Assembly (NCBI GenBank): GCA_004154925.1
Contig: QJNS01000387.1
Span: 1-48,665, forward strand
Length of the DNA stretch: 48,665 nt
Reading direction: 5' to 3'
From: Monosporascus cannonballus
Lineage: Eukaryota; Ascomycota; Sordariomycetes; Xylariales
Below the pieces are notes generated by a model. It was not told where the DNA came from, ran no database searches, and was given only the letters and a program-made list of their open reading frames with translations. The position numbers and the translations under genes were made by a program. Shown one piece after another: positions 45,501 through 48,665 of this stretch; within the stretch, counting starts at the first letter, position 1, and each line of letters starts with the position of its first letter.

Positions 45501-48145
45501 TTAAAGTTCCTAACTTTTAAACATATTATTTTAAATCGTAATTTAATTTCGTTAATTTCGCTGTCATAATACTATCGATATATCGTAATTTTCTTTAATA
45601 TCTATTTTTTTATATTTTATTCTTTTAATGAATATGGTTTTTATTATGTTTTTATGCTTGCATTCGTCGCTATCGTTGATCGAATATTAAGATCTTATTT
45701 TTTTTAATTTATTAACAAAAAATAAAACGAACTTTACTTGATTAACTTTTTTGTTAATTAAAAGTTTTTATTAGGGTATTTATGATTATCCCAGGATTAT
45801 ATCGTAATTTTCAGGTAGTACGTTGTCGAAATTAATTATCTAAAATTATCTTTAGATTAAAATCTGGAAATAATTAATTTCGCATATAATTTTTCCGTTA
45901 TTATGAACGAAATTTTAACTTTCGGTATTCGTTACTATATAAGATTTTAACTTATATCTTTATAGTAATCTAAATCTGTTAACTATATCCAGTACAATAT
46001 AATTTTCGTCTAGAGTTCTGTAATTTATTATCACGATATACCAACATATTTTAATATATATATCTGAGGTAATTAAATTATTGATAATTTTTATCGCTAC
46101 GTTTAAAGCTTTTTTTAGGAATCTTTTTTAATTCTTCTAAGTTTCGTTATTTTGCGACTTTTTTATCTGTAATCTTTTTCTTTTAAATTTTCTTCGCATT
46201 TGTTAAGCTTTATTTATATTTTCCTATATAGCGCATTAAGTTATTATATTTGTCGTTATTGTTGGCGTACTATTCCTTTGAATTATATTAATTATTTTTG
46301 ATATTGTTATAATTTTTTTCTATTACTTAAATTATTCTTTTATAATTTCAACTGTATCCTATTCTACGTTATATTAATCGTCCTTTTATAAGTCATTTAT
46401 AAATCGATGTATTCTTAATAGATGTTTTATATAGGTTTATAATAAATATTAATTAGAATTAATGATTTATAATAGCTTTCTAGTAATATATTTTTATCTT
46501 ATGTTGGATTAATTCCTTTTTAGTTTAATGATTACATTAGTCGTAATAGCAAAAAAGGTTTTCTTATAGACATTGCTTTTTTTCGGGCCAGTTTTTTTTC
46601 TGGGCTAGCTGATAAATATTATTTCCTAGGGCTATGAATTGGAAATGCCGGTATTATTATTCGTCGTTTTTATTATCTTTAATTCGGTTTGAAAAATCGA
46701 ATCTCTTATAATACATACGAGTAATTCTTTTATAAATATGCCGTTTCAATCTTTTAGAATTAAGGTACTTTCGTCTTCGGCAATATATAGCATGCTTTCT
46801 GCCGTATCGATTAAGGGTTCTAGGATATATATTTTTCGTTTACTTCTAATTTTTTTCGCCATTCTCTTAAGGTATTTCCTTATTTCTTAGACGTTTTCTT
46901 AGTTCGTTTTTTAATATTTTACATTCCTTATTAAATCTTTGGCTATAATAAATTTAATACCTACTTAATTCGAAATATGTTGATAAATTTATCTTTTTTT
47001 TAAATTCTCTTTGGATTAATTTTCGGATACGAGTTTTTAATTAATCTAATGAGATTTTTTAGGTATTTTGTATTATATTAGTTTATGCCTTAATTTGTTA
47101 CAATTAAAGCATTCAATCTGGCTGTAATTCTTTTTCTATATTATTTTAATTTTTATAGGTTTTAGTTTTGTACCGTAAAAAGTATTATTACATCGAAAAA
47201 TATCGATATTAGCCTGATTTCAAAACTTATTTTTATTTTTTCCTTTAATATTTTTAATACGCTAGGCATATTGCCGGTCGTCAACTTTAATTACCATAAC
47301 GTTATAATCCGATAAATAACTGAGTCGATTAAATTTAAAAAGTTACTCCTATATTTCTTGTTTTAAATTATAGAAAAATTTAATTACTGACGCTTTTTGT
47401 TTCTAATTTAGTTTAAATGTTAGCTAAATAAACGCGTTACCGCAATTAGATATTAATTTTTTTAGGTTGTAATTATTTAATTTTTATTTTGGCTTTTCTT
47501 TTTTCGTTTATTATTTCAAAAACTTTCGTTAATACTTATTCGAATTATTCGTAATTGTTATACATTGTTAGTATTTTCGGGTTTTATTTTTCGATGGATA
47601 AAGTAATATATTCCCTTATAAAAGGTTCAGATCAAATAATTACACATTTAGTAAAGCGTTTAACTGTAAATTTAATATATATAATAGGTATAATCGATCG
47701 AATAAGAAAGTATTTAAAATAAGCTCGATATTAGATTAAGAATATTTATAACTTAAATAATACGTTGTTAAAAATTCTAGCTTAAAGAGTTTAGAAATCT
47801 TTTTTAATTTCTTAGTAAAATTCAGTTAAATAACCTGGCTTATTCGAAAAGGTTTTTAATTTCAGAAAATTCTTTGCCTAAAACTTTTTATAAGCGGCTT
47901 AAAAAGACGTTATAAGATTATTTTTATTCTTTTTAAGCTAAATAATACATTCTTTTATAGTATTTAAGCGTCGAAAAACCTTTTCTCGCAAAAAGTAAAA
48001 TTATTCTTTTTTTTCTCGGATTTTATTCCAGTATTTAAATTATCAAAGACCTGGTACGTAAGCTGTTCGAGTTACCAGCTATTAAACATAATGTCGGCAA
48101 TATTGTTCAAAGTTTAATAATATTATTAAGCAAAAACTTATAACA

Positions 48146-48519
48146 TATAACGGCTAAATAATATAACTAATAATTAAACTTAAGTTATATAAATTTATAT
48201 TTACAAAAATATAATAAGACTTCAAGTAATAAAAATAACTTAATTATGTTTTGTAATGTCAAAAATATTTTAAATAACGAAGTTGTATTGCAAACTAATA
48301 TTATCCAAATTATAGATATAATAAGCATATATATTTTTTCGATTCTTGACTTAATTAGTTATGATCACGTATTTAGTGGTAATCACGATCACTTGAGATC
48401 ACGACTGATCACTAGTAATTACCGGTTTAGCAGTGATTATTTGTAACGTGACCTGGGAGGTGGTCCGTATTTTTCTTGCTTAATCGTTTCTTAAGGCCGA
48501 AACTTATTAGGTTGTAATA
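48146..48519 (-). repeat. 5' LTR of Gypsy element 2
   Basis: 374 bp; aligns to 41558-41945 at both ends (ATAACGGCTAAATAATATAAC against GTAACGGTTAGGCGG...; GGCCGAAACTTATTAGGTTG against GGCCCAGCCTGGTTAG). The middle (about 48358-48430) carries a cluster of GATCAC repeats where the other LTR has GCTCAATAAT repeats. Confidence 0.75.
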
Positions 48520-48574
48520 ATAATGCGCAACGCATATAATGTATACGTAAAGAACAGAAAAAAATACTCACTGC

Positions 48575-48665
<91 letters not shown>
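48575..48665. repeat. (TAA)n microsatellite at window end
   Basis: About 30 perfect TAA units running to the last base of the window. Confidence 0.95.

Larger units (their letters stand above)
41558..48519 (-). mobile_element. Ty3/Gypsy LTR retrotransposon 2, complete but RIP-damaged
   Basis: About 6960 bp in minus orientation. The 3' LTR is 41558-41945 and the 5' LTR is 48146-48519. Read on the minus strand the LTR starts TGTTACGAACTAACC and ends GCCTAACCGTTACA. A polypurine tract (minus strand GAAAAAAGAGAGA, 41946-41963) abuts the 3' LTR. Internally, from high to low coordinates, RT, RNase H and integrase are readable. The outer flanks ATTAT (41553-41557) and ATAAT (48520-48524) do not match exactly, so the target duplication is unproven. 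The element carries a nested solo LTR at 43770-43902. Confidence 0.88.

Overview
The window is nuclear DNA of a filamentous ascomycete (Pezizomycotina; I cannot fix the class). The evidence is short introns of about 50-100 bp with GT...CTRAC...AG signals, a HET-domain gene stub, a fungal CENP-T, and AT-rich blocks with the signature of repeat-induced point mutation (RIP: CpA/TpG nearly absent, TpA abundant). All gene models were spliced by hand from conserved protein motifs. No computation or database search was run.

Layout. 1-5.9 kb: gene-poor DNA of normal base composition with two damaged relics, the end of a prolyl-4-hydroxylase-like dioxygenase and a truncated HET-type protein. 5860-6726: a RIP-mutated inverted-repeat DNA transposon (MITE-like) with TA target duplication. 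7.6-24.6 kb: the gene block. In order it holds a Cys-rich/Pro-Ser-rich orphan (-), Rrp47/C1D exosome cofactor (-), an ApbA/PanE-like protein (+), PDCD5/TFAR19 (+, with an 8-nt microexon), COQ4 (-), MIX17/CHCHD10-type twin CX9C protein (+), a five-exon UBX-domain protein (-), SURF1/Shy1 (+), CENP-T (-) and a small VOC/glyoxalase-like protein (-). From 25.56 kb to the end: about 23 kb of AT-rich transposon graveyard.

The graveyard can be resolved. It contains a Ty3/Gypsy element on the plus strand (26456-33399, perfect 5-bp TSD TAAAC), a second Ty3/Gypsy on the minus strand (41558-48519), two 131-133-bp solo-LTR-like elements of one family (40101-40231 and 43770-43902, the latter nested inside the second Gypsy with a perfect TSD), and a 124-bp TGTCAC...GTGACA element (26319-26442, perfect TSD AATAT). 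Between the two Gypsy elements lies an older, even more AT-rich relic with a third reverse transcriptase.

Functionally the gene block is mostly conserved housekeeping. COQ4 (ubiquinone), SURF1 (complex IV assembly), MIX17 (intermembrane space) and probably the ApbA-like protein act in mitochondria. COQ4 and MIX17 share a divergent promoter carrying two CCAAT boxes. I found no bacterial-type system, CRISPR array, tRNA or rRNA, and no secondary-metabolite cluster. The most informative features are the nested transposon stratigraphy, the microexon, and the organisation of the mitochondrial genes.
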